DNA of 64,000 nt from Chaetoderma sp. LZ-2023a (GCA_034401795.1 CM067365.1:14650225-14714224); one strand, 5' to 3'; positions 12,373 to 25,580 are shown, numbered from the stretch's first letter. Notes: generated from the sequence alone by a model not told the origin. Made by a program: numbers and translations.

Positions 12373-13668
12373 TTAACTTGATTTGGGTTTTTTAGCTCGT
12401 TTCTTAGACCATTTACGTAATTTTCCTGCGAATTCAATGTTTCCTAGTTCTACCACAGACAAATATTCGTATTTGGAAATATCAGACTTATGGCGCAGTA
12501 GACGATATTTCACGCCTCTCGCCGTTACATATGGCACTAACACTTCACCCACTTCTGATCGGTACATTACCATTTCATCTTTCATCTGTGTTTGAATGGA
12601 CACATCTGATTCTGGAACTGTGACATTGTATCATCATCCCTATCATTTACTTCAATCTCAGATTCTGAGCTATTGTCATCTTTATGACGCTTATTACTAC
12701 TTAAGTTACATTTGGCAGGAGCGTCATTTACCATATATTCAAGCTGACTTAAATCAAGTGGGCTTAGCGGAAAATCGACTGATCTTTCCGTCTTCTGAGT
12801 CCTAAACTTATCCTAAACTTATCCTGTCCTAATTTTAATTCATCGTCTAAGGAATTATAAACTGGCTCTCCTGTAAGATCATCATTTTACTGCGTGTCTT
12901 TTACAGCCACGTTTGGCTCCACTGCATTTTGATTATTTTCTTGACTTAATGTTATACCCTCCTCTAATACATGAATTTCATCAACTGTAGTTACTTTAAC
13001 AGGATTTGATGATTTGTTTGTGTCATTTTCAGTGGCATGAACCACAACAACAGCTGCCGTAGTGACTGCTTCAGAAGCAGTTGACTCAGTTGCATCCTTT
13101 AATGGGCGATTATCTCCTGATACTGAGGGCTTGTTTTGATTTTTTGGACAACGCAATTTAAAATGGTCAACTGAACCACAGAGCAAACATTTCTTTCGAT
13201 TGGGATAATCTGTTGCCAAATGGTCAGTACTTAGGCAGATCCGGCACTCTTTACTTCGCCCTTTATACCATAAGGGCATGACAAAGCTGCCATCAAACGT
13301 CACTCTGCTTGGTAAAGGCCTATCCACTTTATCAAACCAGACGCGTCTTACACCGTTTTCTAGCATTCTGTCACAAGGATACGTTTTCCTCAATCTTTTG
13401 CAATTTGCCATACTTCTTGAGTTCATTCATGATTCTGTCATCTGGAATTTCTAGTGGAACTTTCATCTTCACTTGTAACCTATCTGACTCGATTTACGTT
13501 ACAAACTTCGCATTTTACAATAAGAACATCTTCTAGAAGCTTTTCCTTGACCCCCTCATTTGACACTGTTACATTCCATACAGTTTGAGAAACATTGATA
13601 AGCCCCTGCAAAGCAGCAGGTCCCGCGCCAACGATATCATTTAATCCATGATACACGTCGATAGCCAT
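12373..13668 (-). pseudogene. Tx1-group LINE ORF1 (zinc-knuckle nucleic-acid binding protein)
   Basis: The start MAIDVYHGLNDIVGAG is at 13,668. A middle block carries two CCHC knuckles: the second, CLLCGSVDHFKLRC, is intact; the first, CRICLSTDHLATDY, has Tyr in place of the last Cys. A basic C-terminus ends KKRAKKPKSS. At least two frame breaks lie between the blocks. ORF1 proteins of this group bind the element RNA. The stop lies 10 bases upstream of the ORF2 start, a tight coupling typical of LINEs. Confidence 0.75.
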
Positions 13669-14381
13669 GACACCTCACGCCTAGTTGTTATCTTCAGGCT
13701 TAGGGTACGCTTATAGGTTGCCATGGTGTTTTATAAAAAGTGGAAACCCATACTACTACAATATATAATACAAAAATATAACACCAAGACGTCGGGAAAG
13801 AGCTAAACGCTAAATAAATAGTGTCCCCTTTAGAAACCCTGACGTCTACCAACACATATACGAATAGAGAGTACACTCGTATATTTGTTAGTTTGAACCA
13901 CTTTCTAAGTGGTTCACTAAGACCTAACCGATTAAAGTGGTTTCCTAATGCATACTAACATATTACAGACATATATTTGTTAGTCTGTTCGAGTTGACCG
14001 ATTTATATAATCAAAGTACTAGACTTGCGCTTATAAATGACAAAGGAATTAAATCCACTCACTCAAGCGATCTTGCCAAATACAATGCGCTAGCCAACGA
14101 ACTATAGAAATAGCATACTAGCGCTTGGAGAAAAGTATTGCATTGACCACAGTAGGAGGAGACCTATTAAATGGCTGAAACCGCCAGCTAAGAGGATTGC
14201 CTTTAGAAAATGGAGACGCAAAATTCGCTCCAACCAAGACAAGAATTTACAAATTAAACATAAAGTTTGAAAGGAAATACTAATACGAAATATATGTATA
14301 AAATTTATCTACAAAATGCGCTAGAAACTAGCAAATTCGGGCAGCAATTGCAGAGCTAAATAAACGCGTCCGTTCACTTCG

Positions 14382-14800
<419 letters not shown>

Positions 14801-14930
14801 TATTAATGCTGCTGCTGCCGCCGCTACCGCTGTCACTAGCACTACCGTTAATGCTACGCATATATGTTACGGGGACGGATTATGAGCATATTGAGCGGGG
14901 TGGGGTTAGATAAATTTATCCTTATGTGTC

Positions 14931-15150
14931 CAGTCAAATTAGTTTCAAAATATTCAGCAGACTATTTATTAAATAGTAAAGACATACAATTCGTACAACA
15001 GCGTATAGTCCGGCTTCAATTATGCGTTCGTGATGTACATATCTACGTCATGCATGGCGTCATAATGACGTCATTGATTATGATGTCATTGTACACTATA
15101 CACTGTAATTACCTATGACGTCATATGATGGATGGATAAAGTGGGAAGTT
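14931..15150 (-). mobile_element. Foldback family 1, half copy
   Basis: Starts at the core centre (CAGTCAAATTAGTTTC) and runs outward through TTTATTAAATAGTAAAGACA, several TGACGTCA-like sites and the family end ATGGATGGATAAA. The other half of the palindrome is missing. Confidence 0.85.
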
Positions 15151-17319
15151 CTATTGTTCACTGGATAGAAAATCGTGACTGGGGCCACTTCTGGAGAATA
15201 CGGAGGGGGGAGGGGTGAATGAGACAAGTGTTCCTAGCGGGTTGGGGCAGGGGTGGGAGGGGGGGGGGGTGATGAGGCATTGGTTCATATCTTCATTCCA
15301 GTACAACATCAATTGCAACTTTGGAGGTGTGGGCTGGTGCATTAACCTGGTGGAGACGCGCACATTGCGTCATTTTATCATGCCGTGTCTGCTTTATTGT
15401 TTCCCCTCAATTTCCGAGGCAAGTCAGCATAATAGTTGCTGTGCTTATTGTTCTACGAGCCCAATAATCAATATGAATGAATCCTACGCTGTTCCCCAAA
15501 CGCGTAGGTATAATCTTCTTGGTGGACCTGGTTGCTTTGAATTTCTATGAGAAAGAGGGTCTAGCATGTTTCCACTACATTGTCCCTTGTTTGAATTCAT
15601 AATCGTAGTGGTAGATCAAATTCTCATAACATGTTATTAATCTTTACTGAAAATTCTCAACATTTGCATTGTACCTATAATTTGAAGTACTCTGCTGATA
15701 GTCTTTCTGGTTATATTCATTTCTGGTGTGAGAAGAATGTTCTTGGTCCAGAGCGTTCTTGGTATCCATCTGGCACATGCATTTGGCATGCGAAATTGCT
15801 CTTGTAAATTTGTAATATTCCATCATGTGATCTTCTGTTTATTATCAAAAGTTATTTCAGCATGTATTTCTGTTTCATTTTCAGTTTATGTGGTTCACTT
15901 CTCTTGAAGTATACGAATACAGGTACGTGAATAATACTTTACTAATGGCGGTATACACTACATAAACAATACTATAATATTATCTATGCATACAATCTAC
16001 TTCACAGTCAGTTAGGGCATACAACCGATCGCGTCCGCGAAGCACCCGTCATAAGCCGGTGCCCGATTTCGATTGCTTACAATTGGACTCAGGCACCGGT
16101 TCAAGACGATAGCCTCACGAACACGGCCAGCCGAATGCCACAAGTGTTTTATCATTTGCACAAAATACTTCACCAATTCTCTTGATCAGAGTCAGTATTC
16201 TCCAGCGAAGAAGTATGCCACGGTCTGATCGATGGGCGCCGCTCTCTTTTGATGCGACGTCCTCCGTTCAGATCAGGGCAAGATGATTGCTTTGAAATTA
16301 AGTATTGATATTCAAATGTGCTAAATAGCAATTTTATCATGGAATGTGTATATGTGTACATATATACAAGGCATTCATATATCTCAGGACGCACACATAG
16401 GCACGCACGCATGCAAACACGCGCGCATGTGCATATGCGCAGGGACGCACTTCGAGCACTATTCAGTAGTCTTTTAGTTTACATGACAGATCAATATTTA
16501 ATTTCGTTTCATCGGTAGCCACTGCTGTATAAGACAGCAGTGAGCGCCTATCAAACCATGGCAAATATTCAGCATATATTAAAACTGTATATTCTTTTTT
16601 CATTTTGTAAATAGGGGATTGTCTTGTGGGAAGTCATGACCCCATAGGATGTCTTATAATTCACGTAAGACCCAAAAAAAAATACCAGGTGAGCTAAAAG
16701 TCTAGGTGAGCTAAAGATGGATGCCGTAGCATTGCATCAGTGATATTTATAACATATAATTCGAGCTGGGAAAGTTATGATGACTAAGTGTACCACGGCT
16801 GAGTCCACCACCTGTTATATATAAATATGTGTCAATCATTGGGACGGTGGAAAGTCGAGCCAGCCAGGTCATCTCTATATGTAATAGAAGTGTACTAATG
16901 TTGAATGGATCGGATGCTGTTTATAGCATTACATAACCAGCAGATGAGATTAATATGATGATGATAGAAATAGGATGATTTAATTGGAAATGGGTCTATG
17001 GTTCTGATTTGGTGTGCATTTGAGAATGATTTAGATAAAAGTTGTTGCTGCTTAGCCGGCATTCACTTTTATAATATTCAGCAGTTGTTGATATTCGGAG
17101 TTTTGGAGTTAATTAATGTTTAGTGGCAAGTGTTGGGATCATAAATTATGAGAATAAATTGAACGTGACTAACCGACATAGTTGTTGACGTGAGCACTCT
17201 AGTATTTGATTGTGGGCTAGAACAACATCATCCGGTAATGAATCATCCAGCATGTGTGCCTAGCACCCTAGGAGTCTCGAGACTTCTCCATTAGTACGCA
17301 ATGGACAGGACATGGACAT
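15151..17319. other. No gene recognised
   Basis: Intergenic DNA. It contains a G-rich run (15,250-15,270) and an alternating GCAC/GCAT patch (about 16,385-16,450). A 20-bp phrase (AGGTGAGCTAAA) is doubled near 16,688-16,715. None of the small open frames has a recognisable domain. Confidence 0.4.
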
Positions 17320-18200
17320 TGTAGCGTCCTTTAGGAATTCATAACAGAATCGTATTTATTGATAAACTATATGCCACTCATTTTATGGTATGCAACAACA
17401 ACACATACTAGAATGTTGTTAGTTAGCTGACAGATCACATAAAACCAGAACCGGTTCCCACTGCTTTGTCTATCTGAGGCACAATCCTCTATGAAGAATT
17501 GGGCAGAGTATGACTGATCGGTATGACGTCATAACCAATCAATATCAATCAGACTCTGCAGTAAAGAATTTTAAGGAATATAATTTGTGCGCCAGGCAAG
17601 TGAGGGAGGAATCACTGATTGGTTGAAAGGACCAATCAGTTAGCAGGTCAGAACTTCTAGGAAGGGATAAGCAGAAGTTGATTGGTGACTTTATTGTTCA
17701 GCCAATCAAGGTGTGCTTATCGGGTACCTAGAAGAGTTGTAAGAATAGATTCTGAGAGAAGTTATACATTTCTGGGAAAAAGAGTAGAAGATTGGAAAGT
17801 CCAAATTGGGGCTATAAAAGAAGGTACTTCTCTCAGAATAAGTTACTCAATCACCACCTCTGATTCACTAAGCATCTTGCTGCTTAGTTTAAGCTGTGGC
17901 TGTTACGCCTAACGAAGCTTACAGTAGGATCGGTTAGAATAGCATTGGACTTAGATTAGTTTAGCTGATAGTTTTAGGTACACGATATTGTACCAAGTAT
18001 TTCTCTGTATGAGCGATCTTGCTTTATTATTCAAAACCGTTTGTATCTATAGTGTAAATAAAGTTTTCATCTTATGTATATGTAAGACAGTTGTTTGTTA
18101 GTTATCAGGAATCTAGTTGTGCTGGGGGACACACCCAGTCCTTACCAGGATCTTGGCCAGTCAGATTAGACCCAGCAGTCAGAAATAAATGTCGTCACTC
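17320..18200 (+). mobile_element. LTR-like unit (possible solo LTR)
   Basis: The order of parts resembles a retrotransposon LTR: a TGTAGCG start, a promoter-like block with five CCAAT/ATTGG boxes and a TGACGTCA site, a TATA box at 17,813, a polyA signal AATAAA at 18,057-18,062, then a GT-rich stretch. No second LTR and no gag or pol coding sequence lie nearby, so a solo LTR is the simplest reading. Ends and target duplication are not established. A host promoter is the alternative. Confidence 0.4.
17524..17819 (+). promoter_or_regulatory. CRE + CCAAT boxes + TATA promoter block
   Basis: A TGACGTCA site is at 17,524-17,531. CCAAT or ATTGG boxes lie at 17,535, 17,618, 17,632, 17,681 and 17,702. 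Two of them form a perfect inverted repeat, ACTGATTGGT then ACCAATCAGT, with a 7-base loop. TATAAAA is at 17,813-17,819. Such CCAAT clusters are typical binding sites of NF-Y, and TGACGTCA of CREB/ATF proteins. Activity is inferred. Confidence 0.5.
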
Positions 18201-21200
18201 CACCATCTGTCAGACGAGACGAGCCGACTGCGGTTACTTCGCCCCTCCTCACCACCAGCGACGTTGTCGCAGCAACACTCAAAAGTTTCCGGTAGCGAAG
18301 CGGGAGTGACCATCAACGAGAGATCTTAGTAGGTGCTCTTGAAGGCCACGCCAACCCATAAAAAATCTTCAATTTGAACCGCTTGAAAATAACGTTGATA
18401 AATTTACATAGTGATATCAACTTTGTCCATTTTTGTTCATTCATGAGTTGATACATTTTAACAGTATTTGGATTTAATCTAAAGTATCTGTCTATATACG
18501 CTTTTGTTCTACAGCTAGAGATGGAGATCGGAAAGTCACCGGAGGTACCACACAGACTCGCAGGTCCGCAGAGGTACCCCTGTAAAGGAGGCTCCCGCAT
18601 ACGAGATAACTAATTAACTTAATATAAGCTAGTATACCTCTATGCTAAAAAGGAAAGAAAAGAAAACCCTGAGTGGCGAGAGATGTTGTGCCTCACGCGG
18701 GCATTACTTCTGATGCTGTGTCTTTGGGTGGGAAGTAGTAGCCTCAAGTGGGCCGCCGTCACTGGACCCTTGCGAAAGGCAAGTGCCTCGTGTGGGCCTG
18801 CGTCACAGGAAAATGCTGCCACCGCAGGAGTGGAGGGAGGGAGCGTGCCAAAAAGGGTTGCTCTGTATTCAACCAAGTGCTATAAAGAAAAGACCATCCG
18901 AGTGAAACTATAACTAAAATGTTGCGTGCTGTATTACGTGAAGACCAGATGAAGGATTCCCGCAGGATTCCCAAGTCACCGTCTTATGCAGTTCCAAGAT
19001 ACTGAATTAGTAGGTGCCGCTTTTATTTATGCGGGCCTTCTTCTATGCCTAACCTATCTTTTAGGGTTTTTTAGAGACACGAACTATTTTAGGGCGCAAA
19101 TGGCGGGAACCCTACCTATCTTTGGATACAGTGAGCTGGGTGAAAGTCAGGATGCCTTGCTCAGCAACCACATAAAACATCACTGGACGATGGTTATCTT
19201 TTTACACAGGCAGATTATTCCAAATTTACCTGTCGTTACGGTGAGGCTTAGAGAGACGAATATCCACCGTAAATGTCGTTACCGCAAGGCGTGGCAGATT
19301 CCAATATCATGCCCAGACATTTGTACAGAATTTGGTGGAGATGCGCATCTCGTCCGTCACCAAATCTTATGGAGCTAAGTATTTGACCTAACATGTTAGG
19401 TTTATATCCAAGTTGCCCAATTATGCACTGCGGTGTGGGAGATATATCCTAAAAGACATAAAATAATAATGTTTTCGCAGTGCTTCCTACATTGGCAATG
19501 AGACTAACTAACGAGTATCCTAAGATACAGGGGAAGTGTATGTAACACCGCACCTTGGCCATCACCGCTCGGAAACCTCCAATAGTTTCCCATGGTCGGA
19601 TCAGTCCATGGTGCGAGTAGGGACATCCAAACAATTAAGAAGCCATAAAGCTTAGTGGAACATGAAGAAAGACAATAACTTTACAAATATAAGGCCCTAT
19701 AGGTATATTGGTCAATTTAACACAACCTTGCGGGTGTATGGGGCTAGATTGCCATAACGACCAGAAAAGAAGCGTACAATATATGTCTCATAGCGAAGAA
19801 ATTGTCTCTAATTATATTAAACCTATCCTATCGAGCTGAATAGTAAGGTTTAGTCGGTATCATGCCGAACAAAACAGAGTTAATAACACGGACAGCGACC
19901 TTAATAAAACATGTACCACTTGTACCATTTGGCCTTCCCGGTGTGTTTTCCTGTCCCCGCCACGATGGATGGACGCCCAGTTCCACACACAGGGTGGAAC
20001 CTAGGCGAGGTAGCTCTCCGTATATGCCTGAGATAAAGACCTGTCCAAGTTATGAGAACATAATCCGGGACAGTTAAGGCGCACACTGATGGCTCCCGAG
20101 CTTAGCGGACACAGTACTGGGCGCCAATTAGGGTTGTTTTGGCAAGGGACCGTAGCCCGGCATGGACCGTACCACGGAGGTGATGCCTGCCAGATGCATC
20201 GCAGCTAAGGCCTCCGTGTAGATCATTCTTTGATGTTATTTTAGCTGAGAGGCCCTGCGTAGATCGTACTAGCCAGGTCATCCACCCCACGGGTACCTGG
20301 GTCCCAGACTGCTCCACCAGTCCGGCAAGTGACAGGTTACACCGTCTCACACACATAAACCCCTGATTCCCAAAGAATCACTTTTCATGACCTCTGATCA
20401 CAGGAGGCATGACTTGCAATACGAACGCTTGCCATGGCCTGACTGTACATTGAGTCATCTTGACCACTCATAACCAGAAACGGGTTGGTGAACTGACATG
20501 ATCAAGATGACCGGCTGGCGACCCAGTCAATAGCGATCACCATCTGAGCTTACGCTCAGGGGCAACCGACGGTCTGATCCGTACCTATCTGCCAACAGTA
20601 TACGAACTTTGACCGTTTTCCCCGGCCTTGCCTGCAGGGCATCTCTGACAAACCAACCTTTCCAAAAGTTTGCAGAGACTTGCGCCCTGGTTGTGGACTG
20701 TTGTCCACGCACCACGCATTGTCCACTTACTATTACCAAGTTCAGCAGCCTGAACAATGCGCCGACTAGATGGTACCACAGTAGGATGTTAATTCATCCT
20801 TCGTCGGAAACGGAGGCCTTTAGTATCTCCTCTGCACTATACCCATGATTTAACGCGCCTCCGGACACTCGCGAGCCCACTGCCGCCTGTTCACCGCAAA
20901 GCTTTGAGGAGCCTATCCCTCTTAGTCACCGTGGCGGGAAAAAGTGATGCATATATAAATGTTGCTATATAATATTTCCTAAATGTACTGCGGTCCTAAG
21001 TTTTCTATAAATAAACAAAACATATTAACTGATGGCTACTTGCCATATACTAAGTAACCAAATACAGAACGGTGACAATACGTGAATTGATTAGAACAGT
21101 AATAATACAGGTTGATAGACCTAATACGGTGCGGTTAGTTAAAGCACCTTACAGTAAATAAGGATAACTATAGACAGTAATAACTTAAGAACTTATAAAT

Positions 21201-22960
21201 TTCGGTCCTAAGACTGGGAAGGTGCCTGTTAGCCATCGGTACCTTTTACAGAGGATAATACGGTAATTAAAGTATAATTAAACGAATAACTTAGGAATAA
21301 TTAAAAATGTAATTAAAGATATATCATGTATAGTTACTTGAATACCCAGTAGCCATTCTTAATTGCGGGCTACTATGTTACTGAAATTGAGACGTTAGGA
21401 TGCTTGTGATGTGAGTCGACACGTTGTCTGGAAGCTGGATGTTATTTCCGCATGCTGATGCTCCGCAAGACAGAGTTCTCGTATGTTGTTCCAGGACAGT
21501 AACGGTGCGATCTCAGGACAGTCAGTATAACATAGTTATCAGTAAAGTCTACTGGACAAGTAGTAAGTTCCACACAATAATACTGTAGTTCCCGTTATGA
21601 CAACGGTATGTTGTAAAATTAAGGTATCCCATTAACAGGAAGGGTTATTGATACAGTTGTAATTCGGATGTACCTATTTAAGCTTAACGGTGCGGGATGT
21701 GTCAAATAACTCTTGTCGCGCACCGAGCAAAGTTTACATGGCTGCGGTCAAAACGTTAAGCGATCGCACACGACATGCAGTGTGGTGGTAGATTGTCCAC
21801 TTTTCGGCGTGGCTGGCAGATCCGGTGAGTTATCCACCGAGGAACATCGCTGGCTCGACGTCATGTAGAATTGCATAGCTGGACCTTAAGGGTCCACCGT
21901 AAAATAGTTCCTATTCAGTTATTAATTAAACAAGAATAGATTAAACTATGCTGATCTTATTCATAGTGCGGTGGCCCGAAAACTGTTGTGGTCCAAGCTG
22001 ACTGGAAGTTGATGTACCGAGATGATGCTGAATTCCGTCTTCGGTGCTCCAATTGTTCAGTCAGGATCCCGTGCTTGGGCAGCTCCTGACTGGTCGGCCC
22101 CCCGGCCGACGACGCTCTCGATTTGATGAAATCATCCCATTTTATACCCTCTGCAGCGTCAGAACCTGGCTGCTTCAACCAATGAAAACTAGCCGACCCA
22201 GCCGATCAGCGTGGCGGAAATACGTGACGTATACACATCTATCTAAATAATGTGATAGATATAGATGTGTAGATGATGTAGTACGTCACGTGTACGCAAA
22301 TCACTGATTATTTAGCTATATATAAGCGATTACGACGTTACAGAAACGTTTTGAGAATAATTAAACGGAGAAAGACGGCGATAACTCTTCTGAACCGATT
22401 TTGAAACAGTTTGTAGATTTAAAATGCCCGTCGAAAGCTGGTCTTGATCCATACCAGATTTGACGGAAATATCTAATTATGAAGAGTTAAGATGTGCCTA
22501 CTCGGCACACTAAAACGCCACTCGCTCTTGGACGTGCCACATGTGTTACGTCAATACAGCGGCCAGCGCGCGCATGCCCGCTACGTGGTTTAACGAACTT
22601 AGTCGTTTTTGCGACGAAATTCCTCTCGTATAGGCTGATACACGCTTATAGCTCTACCCAGGGGCCGTGCTTTTGGAACAAACTCAGGACGGACGGCACG
22701 TACCCAGCTTAGCTGGTACGGCTCGTACCCGACCGGTCGATCCGTGGTACACCCCCAACCACTCACATGTGTGTGCATATCGTCGCAGACGACCTACAGG
22801 CATAACGAGGAAGGAGGCGTGGCGGCATGAAAGGGTGAAGAGACGTTCATGTTCCATTTATAAATTTTACAAATACTGCGTTTTACTACGGGTAAGTCAC
22901 GTGGCATTTCCACGTTCGTGCTGGGTGTGTACATGCGTGAGAGCATGCGCATTATGGCAG
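18200..22960. other. Long stretch with no recognisable gene
   Basis: About 4.7 kb with locally higher GC content (19.9-20.9 kb) and scattered open frames of 60-130 codons. None has a domain I recognise, including the 130-residue frame at 18,986-19,378, which starts with a hydrophobic stretch. It may be degenerate retroelement interior next to the LTR-like unit. A large imperfect inverted repeat lies at 22,211-22,300 (CGTGACGTATACACATCTAT and its inverse around a short loop). Confidence 0.4.
22140..22146 (-). promoter_or_regulatory. TATA box, - strand candidate
   Basis: GGGTATAAAATGGG on the - strand, with an ATTGG box about 35 bases upstream and a CRE-like CGTGACGTA further upstream. The arrangement resembles the + strand LTR-like promoter at 17.8 kb. 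No transcript can be assigned. Confidence 0.3.
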
Positions 22961-23402
22961 CGACAGCTCCCAGTCCAATTAGTTTCAAAGTATTCAACAC
23001 AATGCGTATTAAAGAGTAAAACTTCCTATTCGTACAGCTAACGGTCTATTCCACATTCATAATGGGCGCGTACAGGTGGGAGCACGTGTGCTCTAGTGTA
23101 GCGACAGCACCCAGTCCAATTGATTTCAAAATATTCGGCAGAATGTTTATTAAATAGTAAAAACATGTAATAAGTACAACTGCCGACTTATTCCACATTC
23201 ATGATGGCGTGGGTACATGCCTGAGCTCGTGGTGCGTTATGGAAGCGCAGTCGAATTAGTTTCAAAACACTCAACAGTATGATTATTAAACGGTAAAAAC
23301 ATACAATTTGTACATTGGTCGTATTAGTTCATGGTTCACGACCGGGTATATGTAAATTATGTTTCTGACGTCAGTATGCACGTGATGTACTTGATTATGA
23401 TC
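22961..23402 (-). mobile_element. Three tandem half copies of foldback family 1
   Basis: Three blocks begin with CAGTCCAATTAGTTTC-like core sequence (22,971; 23,110; 23,249), each followed by ATT-AAA-TAGTAAAAACAT-type arm sequence. Copies one and two end with a similar TTCCACATTCATGATGG phrase. Same orientation and spacing of about 139 bp suggest tandem duplication of a half element. Confidence 0.75.
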
Positions 23403-23404
23403 TC

Positions 23405-23765
23405 TTAGCATTCGCGTGTGCGGGTGGGCGGGTGTGAATTCATGCGAGAGTGGGTGCGTGCTTGCCAGCGTGCTGATATTGGTGCGGGTGTGCAGGGATG
23501 TGTGTCGGTGCGTGGGTATATGTGCGGGTTTGTGGATGTGCGTGCGGGCATTCGTGTGCGTGTGTGTGTGCGTGCGTGTGGCTGCGACCGGGCATGAGTG
23601 CGTGTATGTGCGTGCGCGTGTGTGTGTCTGTGCGTGCGTGTGTGCGCGAGCGAACATGCGTGTGTGCGTGCGTGTGTCTGTGCGTGCGTGTGTGCGCGAG
23701 CGAACATGCGTGTGTGCGTGCGTGCTTATGTGTGCATGTTTGCGTGTGTGGGTGTACATGTGTTT
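23405..23765. repeat. GT/GTGC-rich simple repeat with internal duplication
   Basis: Alternating purine-pyrimidine sequence (GTGCGTGCGTGT...). The phrase GTGCGCGAGCGAACATGCG is present twice, 52 bp apart (about 23,642 and 23,694). Open frames on both strands (Cys-Val and Thr-His rich) come from the repeat. Confidence 0.85.
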
Positions 23766-24105
23766 GCGCACACTCAATATCCTTTTGCCGATATACTTGG
23801 CTGTAAATAGCTTTTTGACCATTTTAGAGTCTCGATCTCGCCCGGATATCAAGGAAGGTTTCTCGTTAGGCCGCTATATTTCACTAATAAAGCCTGAAAT
23901 CTGTATACGTTAACATAAGTTACCAAATTATAACAGATGTCAGGGGTATTAACTGAAATTACTTGACCAAAATCATTACTCATTACCGCAGAGAGCGTAG
24001 TGATAGATGTGCTTAACTGCTCGAATATCTTTTAACGCGCACATCGTTTATAGTTACATTAGAGGGAGGGGTCGGTCGCTGACCCTCAACCCTTTTATAC
24101 CCAAG
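23766..24105. other. No gene recognised
   Basis: Short intergenic segment. I see nothing in it. Confidence 0.4.
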
Positions 24106-24315
24106 CCAGCCAAAACCGGCATCTTCAGTGGCTTTGAGGAATGTTCCGTTGGAGGCCAAGAGAAGACTATTTTTGAAAGTTTACCACTGGAATGACTGGC
24201 TCGAGAATTGAGCCAGCCATTCCAGTGGTAAATTTTCAAGAAATAGTCTTCTCTTGGGCTGCAAATGGGCATTCAACAAGCAAATATTCTTGTTCTTTTA
24301 CAAAATTCGGTCATT
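24106..24315. mobile_element. Foldback element family 2, best copy
   Basis: A near-perfect hairpin: GCCAAGAGAAGACTATTT then TTTACCACTGGAATGACTGG, a 7-base loop, and the inverse GCCATTCCAGTGGTAAATTT then AAATAGTCTTCTCTTGGGC. After it come GCAAATGGGCATTCAACA and TCATTAAAGGGTTACGG, shared with the copy at 47.3 kb. Non-coding. Confidence 0.8.
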
Positions 24316-24838
24316 AAAGGGTTACGGAATTTTCTATGTAATTGATAGATAGATCTATTGATCAAACTATGGCGATTGCTTTCTTCATCCAACTGTAAAC
24401 TTATACGCGTAAAATTGTTCCGCTGCTCTTAATAAAAGCGGATTTAAGAACATGTGACCATCAGCTCAATTAACGTATACGCGATGTCGGTTTTGAGGCG
24501 GTTGCTTCGATCTATAATTGCACCTGCAACGTACATTACCGGATATTGTCCAACTGGAGTCGTTGTTTCATAAGCAATGGGATTCTGATTCATATGACAT
24601 AATTACTTATGATGGCATATACCTGAGGGATAAAACGAAGCGCTCTATATCTAGAGGTACCTGTATGTGCCTTCAGAATGAGCTCATTAAAAAGTTAGGT
24701 AACAATTTAATACAAGGCACTTTCTATATTAGATAGATAGATCTCCTGATCAAATTATGCCGATTGCTTAATCCTGGTGGCTTTAAGACCACCCTTTTTA
24801 AAGAAAAGAATGGTCGTGTACTGTTTATGCCTATGGCA
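24316..24838. other. No gene recognised
   Basis: AT-rich. The phrase ATAGATAGATCT(A/C)(T/C)TGATCAAA(C/T)TATG occurs twice (24,344 and 24,733) about 390 bp apart, which may mark the ends of a small old insertion. Confidence 0.35.
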
Positions 24839-24840
24839 GC

Positions 24841-25060
24841 GACAGCGTGCAGTCAAATTAGTTTTAAAATAGTTTAACAGAATGTTTATTAAATAGTAAA
24901 AACATACAATTTGTACAACAACGCTTAGCCAATCATCAATTAAACATTCATGACGAACTAGTCTATGTCATTCATAATGTAATTGATTATGATGTCAGCC
25001 TACACGGCACGTAGTTGACTATGCCATCATAACACTGACTCAGAAAGTGGATTCATTAAT
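24841..25060 (-). mobile_element. Foldback family 1, half copy
   Basis: Begins AGTCAAATTAGTTTTAAAAT, continues with TTTATTAAATAGTAAAAACA and ATGTAATTGATTATGATGTCA, and ends near GAAAGTGGATTCATT. Same structure as the half copy at 14.9 kb. Confidence 0.8.
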
Positions 25061-25185
25061 TAACCCATGTTAAGCCTTGACTTTATGAACAATCAAACCC
25101 AGACTTCTCGCATATGCACTGCGGGACCCCGGATGGATGGATGCCCACTATCACCAAACCAACGCACCCACAAACAATTCACCTT

Positions 25186-25580
25186 TCCAGAGTACCCATC
25201 CACCATTTGACCTCGTATGACGTCATAATCAACTCAGCGCGTGTATGATGGCATCACAATCAATACGTCACAAAGGGTTCCATAAAGACCGTCATCAAAT
25301 CTCAAAAGGTTCGACACGTTGTATGAATTGTATGTCTTTGTAATTCTTTGCTATTTAATAAACATACTGTTGAATATTTTGAAACTAATTTGTCTGGGCG
25401 CCGTTGCTGCCTTAGGCAGCAACGGCATCCTGTCAAATTAGTTTCAAAATATTCAACAGCTTACCTGTGTAGTCTTTTGGAAATTGATAGCTAGGGTGCT
25501 CAGAGATCGATCGATCCCAACACGAAAGAGGTGTGGGTGGAGCTTAGATAGAGATGGGCGGGGCATAGCTAAAACCGGAA
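25186..25580 (+). mobile_element. Foldback family 1, full copy
   Basis: The left arm has CGTATGACGTCATAATCAAC and AATTGTATGTCTTTG. The core palindrome at 25,368-25,459 has arms CTGTTGAATATTTTGAAACT with a GTTGCTGCC-TTA-GGCAGCAAC inner hairpin. The right arm has GGAGCTTAGATAGAGATGGG and GGGCATAGCTAAAACC. This is one of the clearest cores in the window. Confidence 0.88.

Noticed and set aside
18986..19378. 130-codon frame with a hydrophobic N-terminal stretch
   Set aside because: No domain, no splice or promoter context, and within chance length for such a long non-coding region.
23286..23913. Cys/Val and His/Thr frames up to 188 codons
   Set aside because: Compositional artefact of alternating GT/GC sequence.
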